From positions 129,001 through 193,000 of the forward strand of contig NC_135384.1 of the NCBI RefSeq assembly GCF_049243985.1: 64,000 bases of DNA, in the 5' to 3' direction. Of this stretch, positions 53,841-64,000 are shown piece after piece. This stretch comes from Paroedura picta. Its lineage: Eukaryota > Chordata > Lepidosauria > Squamata > Gekkonidae. A program made the translations under genes and the position numbers. The notes under the pieces are model-generated. The model saw nothing but the letters and a program-made list of their open reading frames with translations. It had not been told where the DNA came from and did no database searches. Numbering within the stretch: the first letter of the stretch is position 1; each line of letters opens with the position of its first letter.

Positions 53841-56800
53841 CTCTGGTGGGTCTGTGTCCAGTGGGGTCAAGACCTCAGCCAGGGGCTTTCCAGGGAAGCG
53901 GGAAGCAGCAGGGGGTGGCATGGCCTTCCCAGTGCCCAGTCTGCTTGGCTTCCAAGGTCTGACATGCTGTGCCCCGTCCCCCGCTCTGTCATCTGGCAAC
54001 AAGGCACGGATCCCTTTCCCGAGCACCAGCATCACTCTTTGCCATGAGGCCTGAGGGGAAGAGAGGGAGGAAGCCTGGGGGAGGTGGCTGGGGGGGGGCA
54101 GGCACTCGTATACCCAGCAGCCTCTCCTAAGCCAGCTAGGCCAAGCAGCCTGCCTGGCCGTGGGGCTCGGCCTCCCCGTCCTTGTGTGAGAATGCGAACG
54201 GAAGCAGCTATTTCGGTCTGGGCCCAGGGCCAGGCCTGGCAAGCCCAAAATAGCCCAGCAAGGGACACTCACTCTACAAATATCCCAGTCAGAAGCAGGA
54301 CTCCACCGAGAATGGAGGGGGGAGAGCCTGGGCCCCCTATACACCCCTAGCCCCCGCAGAGGCTGCCTGAGTCACCCCCCTCCAAAGGGGTCCAGAGAGG
54401 GGGCGAATTGCCTGTGGGCCCAGAACATTCCATACCGGCTGCTCACCGGGCCAGGCAGGGAGGCCCGGGGAGTTCCCACACTGCTGGGCCCCCCGGGGGT
54501 GGGGTGGGATGGGGTGGGGTGGGAGGCAGCCTGCTGGGTGAGGGCTATGCAAATGAGATGCAATGCACAAAAGGAACCAGATGGCTGTCCAGCAGCAGGC
54601 CACCTTGGAGGCAGAGCAGCACAAGGCAGGCCGGGCACGGATGACCTGGCAAAGGACTCAGCAACACCCTCTGGCTGCCCACTTTTCACAGCCAGGCAGG
54701 GGCTTGGAGGCCTGGCTGACTGCTGCTGGCTCCCCTCACCTCCCCATGAGCCTGCTGAATACCCACCTCCCAAGTCCGCTGCTTGCCCTCCCTGTCCTGC
54801 TCTCTTCTGAGTCCACCCAAGAGATTGGTAGTCCATCTGTCTCCGGAGGGTCCCAGGGAGGGGGGTCCCAAAGACTGTTTGGTACCTGCCACTGGGCAGG
54901 TGGGAGTGCCCTGGCTCGAGACAGGCTCATGGGGAGGGGGCCACCCGCGCAGCCTCTGGAGGGCCTTGAGGGTTCTCTTTGCACTAAGGTGGCATCCAGT
55001 AAAGAAGGATTTGCTCTCACGGGTGGGTGGGTGGGTGGGCGGCTTTGAGAGGCATCAGACTACAGAGCATGTTCAGACGATGAACGGAGATGAAGAATGA
55101 ACTTCAGATAAAGGCCTTAGAGAAGGCTGCCAACTCAAATGCCTCCGGGCTGAGGAGTTTCCTTAGCCTTGCCTGTCATTCCCACCTCGCAACCCTGACT
55201 CGTTCCTCCAGGGATACAGCAGGAGAGATGGCAAACCCTGCACAGCCTTATTGGCCTCCTTTGGCCCACGGAAAGGAGACGCTGAACGTAAATCAGGTGC
55301 CACTCCAGAGAGGCTTGGAACTCCACTGGTACCACCCCATTGGAATGGTAGGACATTCACCAGAACCGGTGACTGCAAAACCGTTTCAGCATTCGAGGGG
55401 CACACTTGGCCAGCAGAAAGAGAGGCTTTGGCTGTCACACAGGGCTGTTTGGATGGGCCAGTTGCTGTCACCGCTGTCCCCCAGAGCTTCCTTCCAGCCA
55501 GGTTGACTGCTCCAAGGGCATGAATGCTCACACTGATGTCTCATCCTGTGGATTACATGTCAAGACACCCCTGCACTTCCAGCACATTTTCCTTACATCC
55601 TTTGCCATCTGCAAAGCCAAGAGCCCACAGATGGCCCAAGAACGTGCCGATGCAGATCTGCGTCTGCAGTGTGTAATAGATGGCAGAGTGCTTCCCTTCA
55701 CGTTACTGACAAGTTCACACCCGATCCCCTAGCCAGCCCTCTTACACTCCCCCCCTTCTTTTTGACATCCGACAGGAACTGACGGTCACCAACACAAGCC
55801 TGTTGCGAGGAGGAACCCTCTAGGGGGCGGCAGGTGACAGTGGAGGAGTGATAGGGCTGTGCGTGTCCTGCGTAGTGCAGGGGGGTTGGACTAGATGACC
55901 CTTCCAATTCTAGGATTCTACTATGGGCTCCGATCCCACAAGGATATCCAAAGACTGTTTGGTACATTTCTTAGTTCTAGTCAAGAAGTTACAGTCCAGT
56001 TTTGTTTGTGGGAGAAAAGAAAGGCTGGAACATTCTTTGAGTCCTTTTCATTTTCTGTCTTGGTGCCAGCTGCTGGAATCTGGAGCAGTTCCGGCCCAGG
56101 TTTTACTGAAGGCCAGGTAAGCTGGTCTGTGATGACTGATTCTGTTCGGCCTGGTGCCCTTGTCTTGGATCCTGCCCCCAAAAGTTGCCCTCTGTAATTA
56201 CCAGAGGACACCCCCCCCCCATATTCCTGGATGACTGCAGGATCTTGTGCTGGTGCCAAGTGAAGAGACTAGAGTCCAGTGGGAAAGCCCTTGCTTGGTG
56301 TGCCCAGGGCGGCAGCTCCAACCGGAGGGGGGCAAAGGCTGGGGGAGATTTCTCTCTGCTGGAGGCCCAGGAGCACCCCTGGCCTTTGTGGGGCTCCGAG
56401 TGGGATTTGGTGAGCAAGGGCTCCTGCCGTTCTGTCCACAGCACCAAGAAGGGTGCCTCCCCCCCCCCCGGGACCTTCCAGGCAGGACTCCTCTGGCCCT
56501 TGCCCCAGCAGTGTGCTCTCCCCCTCGTTCTCTCTCTGCCAGGCCAGAGGTGCCAGGCCTCTCTCCAGCCTGCTGGGGGCAAGCAAGGGCTTTGAGCCTG
56601 AAGAACATTTACCACCCACGTATGGCCTTGATTGCCAGCATGGCTTTGATTGCCAGCTCTCAGTCCCTCATTGACAACCCACAGTTGTTGCCCCTCCACA
56701 ACAACCCAATGAGGGAGCCTAGAGGCAGAGCCAGGCAGGGGCGAGAGAGATCTCATAATCCAGTGCCCTGAACAGGCCCAGCCAGCGGGGGGGGGGGGGG

Positions 56801-58328
56801 CTTCCCTAGGTGTCCTTTCCCCTGCTGTAGGGCAGAGTGGGGGACAGGAGGGGCTGGTTTGGTGCTGTCCCTCAGATAAGCGACAATGACCCCAGTGGCA
56901 CTGTGGGCAGGATTCGGGACTTTGCGGCTGGCTGCTCTGGGGGGGACCTCCCTGACAAAGAGGTGCCTGCCGAGGGGAGCAGCTGATGGCCAGAGGGCTG
57001 TCCCGGTCCCCTGCCCTTGGGACTGGTGGTGGGGCTGACATCTGGACCCCAACCACAAGATTCCCAGGGCAGAAAGACTTTTGGCACCTGGCGCTCGGTG
57101 GGGCAGGGTATGCAAACTAGGGCTCCTTCTTTGCGCAGGGGTGGCTGGAGAGGGCCCCTCTGCTATCGGTCCTCACAGGGGTGCTGCTGGAACTCCCTCA
57201 GCTCACAGCTGGAGTTTGATGCCACTCCCTCGTCTGCTGTGGAGTTTGCAGGAGGCCCCCCGCCCCCAAGGTGGCACACACCACTGTGTCGCCCATTCAG
57301 GGGTGCTGCTGAGAGCCATTCAGAGGTGATTCTTGGCCACTGGTTGCTGGCGGGGGGCAGCTGGCAGGTAGGAATCCCTTAGGGTACTGAGCCCCCTGGA
57401 AGTCAGTTCCAGCAGCAAGGCCAGCAGCAGTGGCTCAGCTGTGAGCCTCCTCCTGGGCTCCTCCCTGGCCCGGATGCTGGGAGGCAGGGCATTGGGGTGG
57501 CCTGAGGTCCAGAGTTGAAGGACACCTGGGGAGGATAGCCAGCAGCAGAGCAAAGGCCTTGAAGCGCCAGCATCCTCCTGAGGTCACCTGGCGATGGTGG
57601 CCACACCCAGAGGAAACACCCAGGTTGTGTGCAGGGCGGCTTTCCCGGTGTTATGCAAGTGAGTTGCATAACTGGCAGCCGGCCGGCCGCACGTCACACT
57701 AGGCGGGAGCTGCTTTGGTTTCGGGAGGATTTGCTGCTGCTGCTATTGCAGCAACGAGGTCAAGGGGAGCCCAAGCACTCACCTTGGATAGGCAGGAGGG
57801 AGCCTCCCACACTGGCATGTGGCCCGGGGGGGGGGGTCACCTTTCCATCAAGCGGGAAGTGGCAGCAAACACAGCCTCTCCTTGTTTGACACCAGGCCAT
57901 GTGCAAACGTGGGATCCCAGACCAAGAGAACCTGCACTTTCCCAGTGCCCACTGGCGGACGGGTCCAGCTTGGGGAACAGGCACTTTGGGCCCTGGGGGT
58001 CCCGACAGTCTCCCTAGACACCCCCCACAACCAGGAGCGGCGCCTCACAGGATAGCCCCTGCTGTCCTTCCAAGCCCTTCTCCCAACCCAGACGGGCCAG
58101 CTGGGGTCATGGGGTGTTTTGCTCTGCCCTCTGCTGGCCACAACAGGAACAGTGCCTGTCTGGAGGGAGAGCCAGTCTCAAGGATAGGCCAGGAAGCCTG
58201 GACCACAAGCATGCCTCCACCCACCCACCCCACATCACGCCCTGCTGCCTGTTCCCTGATGTCCACTGCAGGAGAGATGGCCTCACACACAGCAAGCCCT
58301 CACAAAGTTTGTGAATAATCATGATGCA
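53841..58328. other. Intergenic between SERPINE1 and TRIM56; no gene seen
   Basis: About 4.5 kb. It holds a (GGGT)n patch near 55021-55040, a CR1 tail at 55846-55920 and poly(G)/poly(C) runs near 56211, 56461, 56788 and 57828. Long frames here have no domain. Confidence 0.5.
55846..55920 (+). mobile_element. CR1 LINE 3' tail
   Basis: GGGGGGTTGGACTAGATGAC then CCTTCCAATTCTAGGATTCT. Confidence 0.78.
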
Positions 58329-58340
58329 TTTATTTTTATT
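58329..58340 (-). terminator. Poly(A) signals of TRIM56
   Basis: Two adjacent TTTATT on the plus strand read as two AATAAA on the minus strand, about 1.1 kb after the TRIM56 stop. Confidence 0.65.
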
Positions 58341-59426
58341 TGGAAGGTTAACATTTGGGATGCCTGAGATTTGTGCTGGACACAATCCACAAATTCGCTT
58401 TTATTAGGATCACCTAAGCAACTGTGCAAACTTTCTAGTTCTTCCAACGAAGGGCCACCAACCCAAGCCTCCCTCCCCCTTCCCCGGAAAGGGAACTGCC
58501 AGGTCCTGACCAGGCTAAAGTGCAGCAGTGGCAGGGGCAGGGCTGTTTCCCATCTTATTGGTCTCCCGCTGCAGCCTGCTACTTTTAGCACAAATGGTGA
58601 AAGGCAGGGTCCCCAGCAGAAGAGCGCCAGGAGCCTTTTGGAGGGAGGGCGGGAGGGAGGGTGGGCCACCATTTCCTGGCTCCTTTCCTCACAAGGCCCT
58701 GCTCAGGAGCCCACAGTCCCTCTGGTGGTCAGGGCTTCATCTCTCCAGCAGCTCAGCGCTTTACAGGCACCAGTGTGGGAATGTGGACACCTGTGCGGCT
58801 GCTGACCAGGGATGCTATGCAGGGTCTGCTTGGCTACACCAAATGGTCCACCTTTTTTGCCATCCTGGAACACCCAGTGCCTTTGGACAGGGAACTCCTC
58901 CCATCAGTGACCAAGCTCCACATCATCCATGGCTGCGGTGGGGTTGCTACAACTGGCTCCCTAGTGACCACCTGGCCATGCTGGGGACGGTCTGCCTCTG
59001 CTCTCTCTTCCCCCACCCCCCGCCCCCCAGGGCTGCTAGCATGTTCCTGGCACCAGCACAGTAACAATGTCGGCCCCAGTGCCCCAAATAGCACCACCCT
59101 CTCTGATGCGCCTCTAGCTCCACTGGCACACAAACTCCGCAGCTCCCCCTTGTTCTTTTGAAAGTCCCCCTCCCCCCAAAACTGCAGGGCCAGTAGGGAC
59201 CCAGGAAGGAAGACTTCTAGCCTAGAGAGCAGCTGCATTCCCGGAGGTGGAAGCCAGGTCAGCTGAACAGTCTTGGTCGTGTAGAAATGTTCTCAGTGAA
59301 GCTCTCTGGGAGCAGCCCTCTTTCCCATCTGAATGGCCTCTGCAAGTTCTATCTTTCATGCATTCCCTTGCATCACCACGGCCCTTCCCTCCCCTGCCCC
59401 TGGGCTGCCCCTTGGCCACCCCTCCT
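58341..59426 (-). other. TRIM56: TRIM56 3' UTR
   Basis: No other gene is seen. Confidence 0.55.
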
Positions 59427-61493
59427 TCACTGGCCTTCGTATCTGATCTTGAAGATGTGGATGGTCCCACTGCTCAAAGCCACCGCCAAGCGACCATCTG
59501 CAGTCATGGTGACCACTCGGGGCCGGTCAATGCTGTCCTCAGCGGTCAGGAAGGAGCCCAGGGGTTTGCCAGCACACGAGAAAGCCATGACCCGGTTCTG
59601 CTCCCGGAGCACCACATAGATGATCCCTGTGGCATCGACGCAGACGGCCCCCGGCTGGCACCCCTCCAGCTCTTCCTCTCGGCACTCGGCCACCAACTGG
59701 CCCTGGCTGCTGAACACGACCAGGCTGCGTCGATACCAGTCCGAGGCCACAAAGGCCTCCTTGCGGCTGGCCAGAAAGACCAGGCTCCGCTCCCGGCCCC
59801 CTCCGGGCACCACCCTCTCCACCAGCCTCCCCTCCAAGTCATACACCTCCAGGTGCCCCGCAACACTCACCACCACGCGATTGCCTCCCACGGAGGTCAC
59901 TGCGTGGCTGGCTTGGCCCAGACGAAGGGCCTTTTGCCACACGAGGCCACGCTCCCCGTTCAAGAGGAAGAGCTGAGAGCCAGCAGTGAAAGCCACTTTG
60001 CCACTCACAGTGGCCACACTGAAGGGGGCCACATCGCTTGGCACGGAGACAAGGCCTTTGAACTCCCCCTGCAGCGAGAACCGCTTCAGCTTCCTGTTCT
60101 GCGTGTCGGCCACGAGGAGCTCACTGGAGCCAAAGGCACAGAGGCCTGTCACCTGTGGCCGCTTCTTGTCACCGGGGATCTTCACCCAGAAGCTGCTTGA
60201 GAAGAGAGCCTTGGGGATGAGCTGCGGGGCTTCTGGCTGGGTGGAGGGCAGTCTGAGGGGCTCCACAGGGGGGCTTGGCTTCTCTGGGCCGGGGGCATTC
60301 TCTGCTGGGTCAGGGGCAGGGGGTGGGAGCTGCTGCTGCTGCTGCTGCTTCCTCCTCTCCCCCTTTGCTCCTTTCAATGTGCCCCCCTCTTCCCCCATGG
60401 CCCTCTCCTCCCTGAATTCCAGATGAAACAAGCCCTGGATGCTCTGAAGGTCTGGGTGGTCTGCAAGATGCGGCAGCCTAAAGGTGAGGGGTTCCCATGA
60501 GAAGCTCTGCAGCTGCCTCAGCCTCTCTGAGATCATCTGCTCCAAGGAGACAATCTCGACTGCCCGGCCAAGGCTCAGCACCTTCCGTGCAAACTCCGCT
60601 GTGCTGGAAGCTACATGCTCTTGGAACGCCAGCTCTGACCGGAGCACTTCTGCGGCCTTCTGCCTCTCCTCCACAAAGCCCGAGAGCTGGCCCAGCACCT
60701 CTTCCTGCAGGGCCAGCAGCTGCTGCACCAAGCAGCTGCCTGTCCGCTCCACCGCGCCTCGGACACTGTCCGCTTGAGCCTTCAGGCGCTCCATCTGCTC
60801 CTCCAGCTTTGCCCGGGCCTGGCCGATGAGGCCAACCTTCTCCTCCACCCCTACCAGGAGGCCCACGACGAGGGGGCAGCGGGCCTCCGCCGCCTCCGCC
60901 AAGGACAGGCAGGGGTGCTCCAGGTGTGGGCCCAGCCGGCACTCCCGGCACAAAGTGGTGGCACAGGGGGTGCAGAAGAAGCGCAGGTCTTCCCCGCGGT
61001 GCTCCTGGCAGAGAGAGGCCTGCCGCTTTCGCACCTCCTCATCGTACTCGCCAGACAGGTAGCCTTCCATGTCGACAATGCAGTGGGCATGGGTGAGCCG
61101 GGAGCATCGGTGCCCGCTGGCACACGCTTGGCACAAGTCATCGGCGCAGTCCAAGCATCGTGAAACAGCACGCCGTCTGGCACCCTCGTTGAGCAGTGGG
61201 CAAAGACTGCACTTGGCCTCTGCCTTCCCTGCAGGGTGGACCAGGTCGAGGAGGCCATTGATGAAGAAGTTGGTCTTGAGGCCACCGATCCCGGCAGGAA
61301 GGGGGACCCGCTCCCGGCATTCTGGGCACTGCAGCTCCTCCTGCCCGCCGGCCAGCTGCTGCAGGCAGTCCTGGCAGAAAGTGTGGAGGCAGGGCAGGAT
61401 CTTGGGCCGGCAGAGGGGTTCCAGGCAGACGGGGCAGGTCAGAAAGCCGCTGCTGAGGGCCTCCGAAAGGGAGGGGGAGGCTCTGGCAGCCAT
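59427..61493 (-). CDS. TRIM56: E3 ubiquitin ligase TRIM56 (single coding exon)
   Basis: TRIM56 is a RING E3 ligase that supports innate immune signalling (cGAS-STING, TLR3) and restricts several RNA viruses. This copy has 688 aa; human has 755. The RING is complete: C20-x2-C23, C35-x-H37, C40-x2-C43, C56-x2-C59. Two B-boxes follow at about 95-145 (CLDCADDLCQACASGHRC) and 160-205 (CQEH to CRECRLGPHLEHPC), then a coiled coil (about 210-330). A short linker contains six Gln in a row, and the C-terminal NHL-like propeller starts near 430 (TGLCAFGSSELLVADTQNRK) and ends SSGTIHIFKIRYEGQ. The linker is shorter than in human. The frame is open 61 codons further upstream, but the start MAARASPSLSEALSS matches the human N-terminus, and an acceptor (CTTTGCAG|GAG at 61544) lies just before it. 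Confidence 0.97.
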   Translation of the reverse strand: MAARASPSLSEALSSGFLTCPVCLEPLCRPKILPCLHTFCQDCLQQLAGGQEELQCPECRERVPLPAGIGGLKTNFFINGLLDLVHPAGKAEAKCSLCPLLNEGARRRAVSRCLDCADDLCQACASGHRCSRLTHAHCIVDMEGYLSGEYDEEVRKRQASLCQEHRGEDLRFFCTPCATTLCRECRLGPHLEHPCLSLAEAAEARCPLVVGLLVGVEEKVGLIGQARAKLEEQMERLKAQADSVRGAVERTGSCLVQQLLALQEEVLGQLSGFVEERQKAAEVLRSELAFQEHVASSTAEFARKVLSLGRAVEIVSLEQMISERLRQLQSFSWEPLTFRLPHLADHPDLQSIQGLFHLEFREERAMGEEGGTLKGAKGERRKQQQQQQLPPPAPDPAENAPGPEKPSPPVEPLRLPSTQPEAPQLIPKALFSSSFWVKIPGDKKRPQVTGLCAFGSSELLVADTQNRKLKRFSLQGEFKGLVSVPSDVAPFSVATVSGKVAFTAGSQLFLLNGERGLVWQKALRLGQASHAVTSVGGNRVVVSVAGHLEVYDLEGRLVERVVPGGGRERSLVFLASRKEAFVASDWYRRSLVVFSSQGQLVAECREEELEGCQPGAVCVDATGIIYVVLREQNRVMAFSCAGKPLGSFLTAEDSIDRPRVVTMTADGRLAVALSSGTIHIFKIRYEGQ

Positions 61494-61543
61494 GCCAGCT
61501 GGCAGGGAACTCCTGAGTCGTCTGGGGAGAAGGTTGGAGGCCT

Positions 61544-62320
61544 CCTGCAAAGAGCGAGAAGCAGAGACTTCATGGAAGGGGGGGGAGGGTCCAACACCTG
61601 CAGACATGGCCTGGCGGGCCGGGGGGAAGCTTGGAGGGACCAGTGGGGCCTGGGGGAAGGCAGGAGAGCTCTGCACGGGCTGCAGTCCCCGATTCTGCTT
61701 TTGGCTCTGATTTCACTGCGGTCCATGTAAATCAAGCCAAGTCAGGAGGTGGGATTCCTGGAAGGGGGTTTTTGGGGGGGTGGGGAGAGGTTTTTTGTCT
61801 TTTGTGCCTGTGCAAGTGTAGCACTTCCTTCCCTATCAGCCCCCAACTTATTTAGTTGCAAAAGAGCCACAGTCCTTGGGGCCTGTACGAGTTTCACCAT
61901 GCCCTCGGGTTGTGCTCAGCAGCAGAATGACAACTGCGCCCAGGGCTTAGCTGGAGCAAGAGGGCGCTCTATAGCCTATGGCCTCCCCGACCCTGGCAGG
62001 GAGCGGCCGGGAGCTTCGGAGCCCTTCTCCCCCCCCCCCCACCGCCTGCTTGGCCCCTGTGCTCCCCCCGGCCGGCCAAGGGCAAGGAGCTATTCTGCGA
62101 GGCCGGACGGACGGCGGAGGAGGGCCGCTTCCGCTCCCTGGCGGCCCCCGCTCAAAGCCCGGCCCTCCTCGGCGCTTCTCTAGGTGTCCCCGCCACTGGA
62201 GAGCCACGGGCGGGAGGGCAGTCGGCCAGCTCGGTGGGGGGGGGGGGAGTCAGCAGACGCAACCCACCTCCCCGCTGCCGGAGACTCCCCGGACGCCCCC
62301 GCCCCCTCCCCCCGCTCACC
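61544..62320 (-). other. TRIM56: Predicted TRIM56 5'-UTR intron
   Basis: The acceptor CTTTGCAG|GAG is at 61545/61544 and a candidate donor CGAG|GTGAGC is at 62320/62319. It is inferred from splice signals only. Confidence 0.5.
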
Positions 62321-62480
62321 TCGAGGGAGGGCGCTGCGGGCCGCCGAGGCCGAAAGGAAAGCGAAAGCGGGCAGCCCGGCGGGGCGGGGCGGGGCGGTGG
62401 CAGAGGCCGCGGGACGGGATGCGGCGGGGCGGCCCCGATACTGAGGGCCTGCATCTGAGCCTCCCCTTTGCCCTGGAGCG
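61950..62480 (-). promoter_or_regulatory. TRIM56: TRIM56 CpG-island promoter and non-coding exon 1 region
   Basis: CpG-dense, TATA-less DNA with repeated GGGGCGG boxes (about 62382-62398). Transcription probably starts between 62320 and 62480 on the minus strand. Confidence 0.6.
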
Positions 62481-63248
62481 TTAAGCTGTCCCAGGAAAAC
62501 ACGTCCCTGCAGGGCTGTTGTGAAAGGAACAGGGGGACAAGGTCGAGCAGCGTTTGGCGGCAGGAGGGACTGTCTGAATTTCAACTGGAGGGGGGGAGGC
62601 TGCTGCCAGGCCTCCAGGGATGCCCGCCCAGCTCAGCCCCACCCCCCATCTAGCCAGCCGCGAGGGAGCTCTTTGGTGTGTGGGCGGGGGGGGGGGGACG
62701 AGGACACACCATTCCTCCGCTTCTTTCCGGCAGCAAGAGACGACGTACTGATTGACTTCACGTCTGCCCCCCTTTCCTCTGCCAGGAGAAGCCATAGCAG
62801 CTCAAGGTCCCCTCCTCTCAACAACTCTGTGAGGGAGGGCGGCCGGCCAGGGCGGGTGGAGAGTAACCCGTGGTCCTCCGGACGGCAAAGGGTGGACTGG
62901 CACCCGGGTCTCCCGAACCCCAGCCTGACGTCCCATATCGCGGAAGAAGTCCCCAGCGGGGTCTCCTTCAAGGCACCGGCGATTCCTCCTCATCTGGCCT
63001 GGCCAATGTTGCGAACAAGAGCCCCCCCCCCTCCCTCCCTCCCTCCCTAAGACACTGCAGCGGCAGAGCCAGAAAAGCGACTTGCCCACGCCCCAAACCA
63101 CCAGGGGCGTCTCAAAGAAGGAAGTGAAACTCAGCTGGCTTCTCATGCGTGACTCTCCCATGCCACAACGGTTGGCTATCAGGAGCACCCTTGGCTGCTC
63201 ACCAGCTCCACCTGGCAGCCCCCTAGCTCTTGGCCCCCTTTCTGCCCT
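62481..63248. other. Upstream flank of TRIM56; no gene seen
   Basis: Poly(G) at 62687-62698 and poly(C) near 63022. Confidence 0.5.
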
Positions 63249-63320
63249 GCATGCAAACTCCAGGCGTGCAAACTGGGGGTGAATGCATGCAAACTCCAGG
63301 CATGCAAACTGGGGGTGAAT
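63249..63320. repeat. 36-base tandem duplication with octamer-like text
   Basis: Two copies of one 36-base unit (63249-63284, 63285-63320) differ at one base. Each has GCATGCAAACTCCAGG followed by TGCAAACTGGGGGTGAAT. Confidence 0.9.
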
Positions 63321-63501
63321 GCCAGCTTTGGAGTGGGATTCTGTCTCTTCATACCCAACTGTGGGGGGAAAGGAAAAGTTGGATTGTAGAAGGATCCTCT
63401 CACATCCACTTTCAAAAGGGAACTCTGGCAAATCCCATATAAAATCACATGTGGAAGCCAGGACTGGACCATAAAAACACAGATCCAGCACTGGGGCAGG
63501 A

Positions 63502-63690
63502 GAGCCAGTTTGGTGTAGTGGTTAGGAGTGCAGGCTCCCCCACATGCAGCCATCTGGGTGACTTTGGGCTCGCCATAGCAGTGATAAAGCTGTTCTGACC
63601 GAGCAGTAATCTCAGGGCTCTCTCAGCCTCACCCACCTCACAGGGTGTCTGTTGTGGGGAGAGGAAAGGGAAGGCGACTGTAAGCCCTCC
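63502..63690 (+). mobile_element. tRNA-derived SINE, copy 2
   Basis: GAGCCAGTTTGGTGTAGTGG, TGATAAAGCTGTTCTGACCG, CACAGGGTGTCTGTTGTGGG; same family as 20090-20342, with part of the tRNA-like head missing. It runs into a (TCC)n tract. Confidence 0.8.
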
Positions 63691-63712
63691 TCCTCCTCCT
63701 CCTCCTCCTCCT
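63686..63712. repeat. (TCC)n microsatellite
   Basis: About eight TCC units at the SINE tail. Confidence 0.92.
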
Positions 63713-64000
63713 TCGCGTATGGTTTTCTTTCATGTTTTCTTTGTTGGACTTGGTGTGGCCCTTTCCCCCTTTCCATTTGGAAAGCCACATCCATGTAGTG
63801 GGATGTTCCACACTGAGTACATTTTTAGGTGTATTATAACCCCCACCCCCACTCTAGGTTAGTGGTGTCTCTTGGGAGCCAGGACCACCGTAGAGTGCCT
63901 GAAAACATGCCAAGTTTTATATCTTGGCATTAATTTTTATTAAGAGTTTTTTAAAGACAAAAATCAAGTCTAACAAAAACCTAAAAGAAGAAAAAATAAG
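63713..64000. other. Window end; no gene seen
   Basis: AT-rich towards the end. Confidence 0.5.

Noticed and set aside
56103-57056. 317-codon minus-strand frame between SERPINE1 and TRIM56
   Set aside because: Low-complexity, Pro- and Ser-rich text with no domain and no splice context.
61494-61676. In-frame upstream extension of TRIM56 by 61 codons
   Set aside because: An acceptor at 61544 lies inside it, and the human N-terminus matches the downstream Met.
1-64000. Retrovirus or LTR element, CRISPR array, operon-like system
   Set aside because: I saw no long terminal repeat pair, no viral coding block and no spaced identical repeats; the window is a vertebrate chromosome.

Overview
This window is vertebrate nuclear DNA, most likely from a squamate reptile (lizard or snake). 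Split genes with GT/AG introns, CpG islands, Pol III tRNA genes and poly(A) signals point to a vertebrate. The repeats point to squamates: CR1 LINE tails ending in repeated ATTCTATG, a Sauria-type SINE with the tail CCTTTACCTTT, a 5S rRNA-derived SINE, Penelope-like tails and a SPIN-like hAT element. High GC, dense CpG islands and short introns suggest a small gene-rich chromosome. I cannot name the species.

The gene order matches the block on human 7q22.1 (MOGAT3, NAT16, VGF, AP1S1, SERPINE1, TRIM56), read from the MOGAT3 side. In window order: the last two exons of a MOGAT3-like acyltransferase (+, 1-407); tRNA-Thr(AGT) and tRNA-Trp(CCA), both minus; NAT16 (+, coding 11137-16294, three coding exons, 322 aa); VGF (+, one coding exon 33379-34854, 491 aa); AP1S1 (-, five coding exons, 38551-43150, 158 aa); SERPINE1/PAI-1 (-, eight coding exons, 45319-49994, 403 aa); and TRIM56 (-, one coding exon, 59427-61493, 688 aa). 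All exon junctions were set by hand from the splice sites, and phases agree across every junction. VGF and AP1S1 converge tail to tail; AP1S1, SERPINE1 and TRIM56 run in the same direction.

The long gaps (about 1.2-11 kb, 17.8-31 kb, 50.6-58.3 kb) hold no protein gene that I can support. They contain three CpG islands with promoter-like motifs but no assigned gene (18.5-19.1, 22.0-23.6 and 28.2-30.6 kb), many repeats, simple-sequence tracts and very many poly(G)/poly(C) runs. The genes do not form one pathway: lipid synthesis (MOGAT3), a GNAT acetyltransferase (NAT16), a neuroendocrine prohormone (VGF), clathrin adaptor sorting (AP1S1), protease inhibition (SERPINE1) and innate immune ubiquitin ligation (TRIM56). 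What unites them is old shared gene order.

The most interesting signals are a hAT mini-element between VGF and AP1S1 carrying two CTCF-like and two NRF1-like motifs, a SPIN-like hAT element in an AP1S1 intron, hammerhead-ribozyme remnants in Penelope-like tails, changed prohormone cleavage sites in VGF, and a SERPINE1 TATA box so close to the start codon that the usual 5'-UTR intron seems absent. I found no convincing new protein system.
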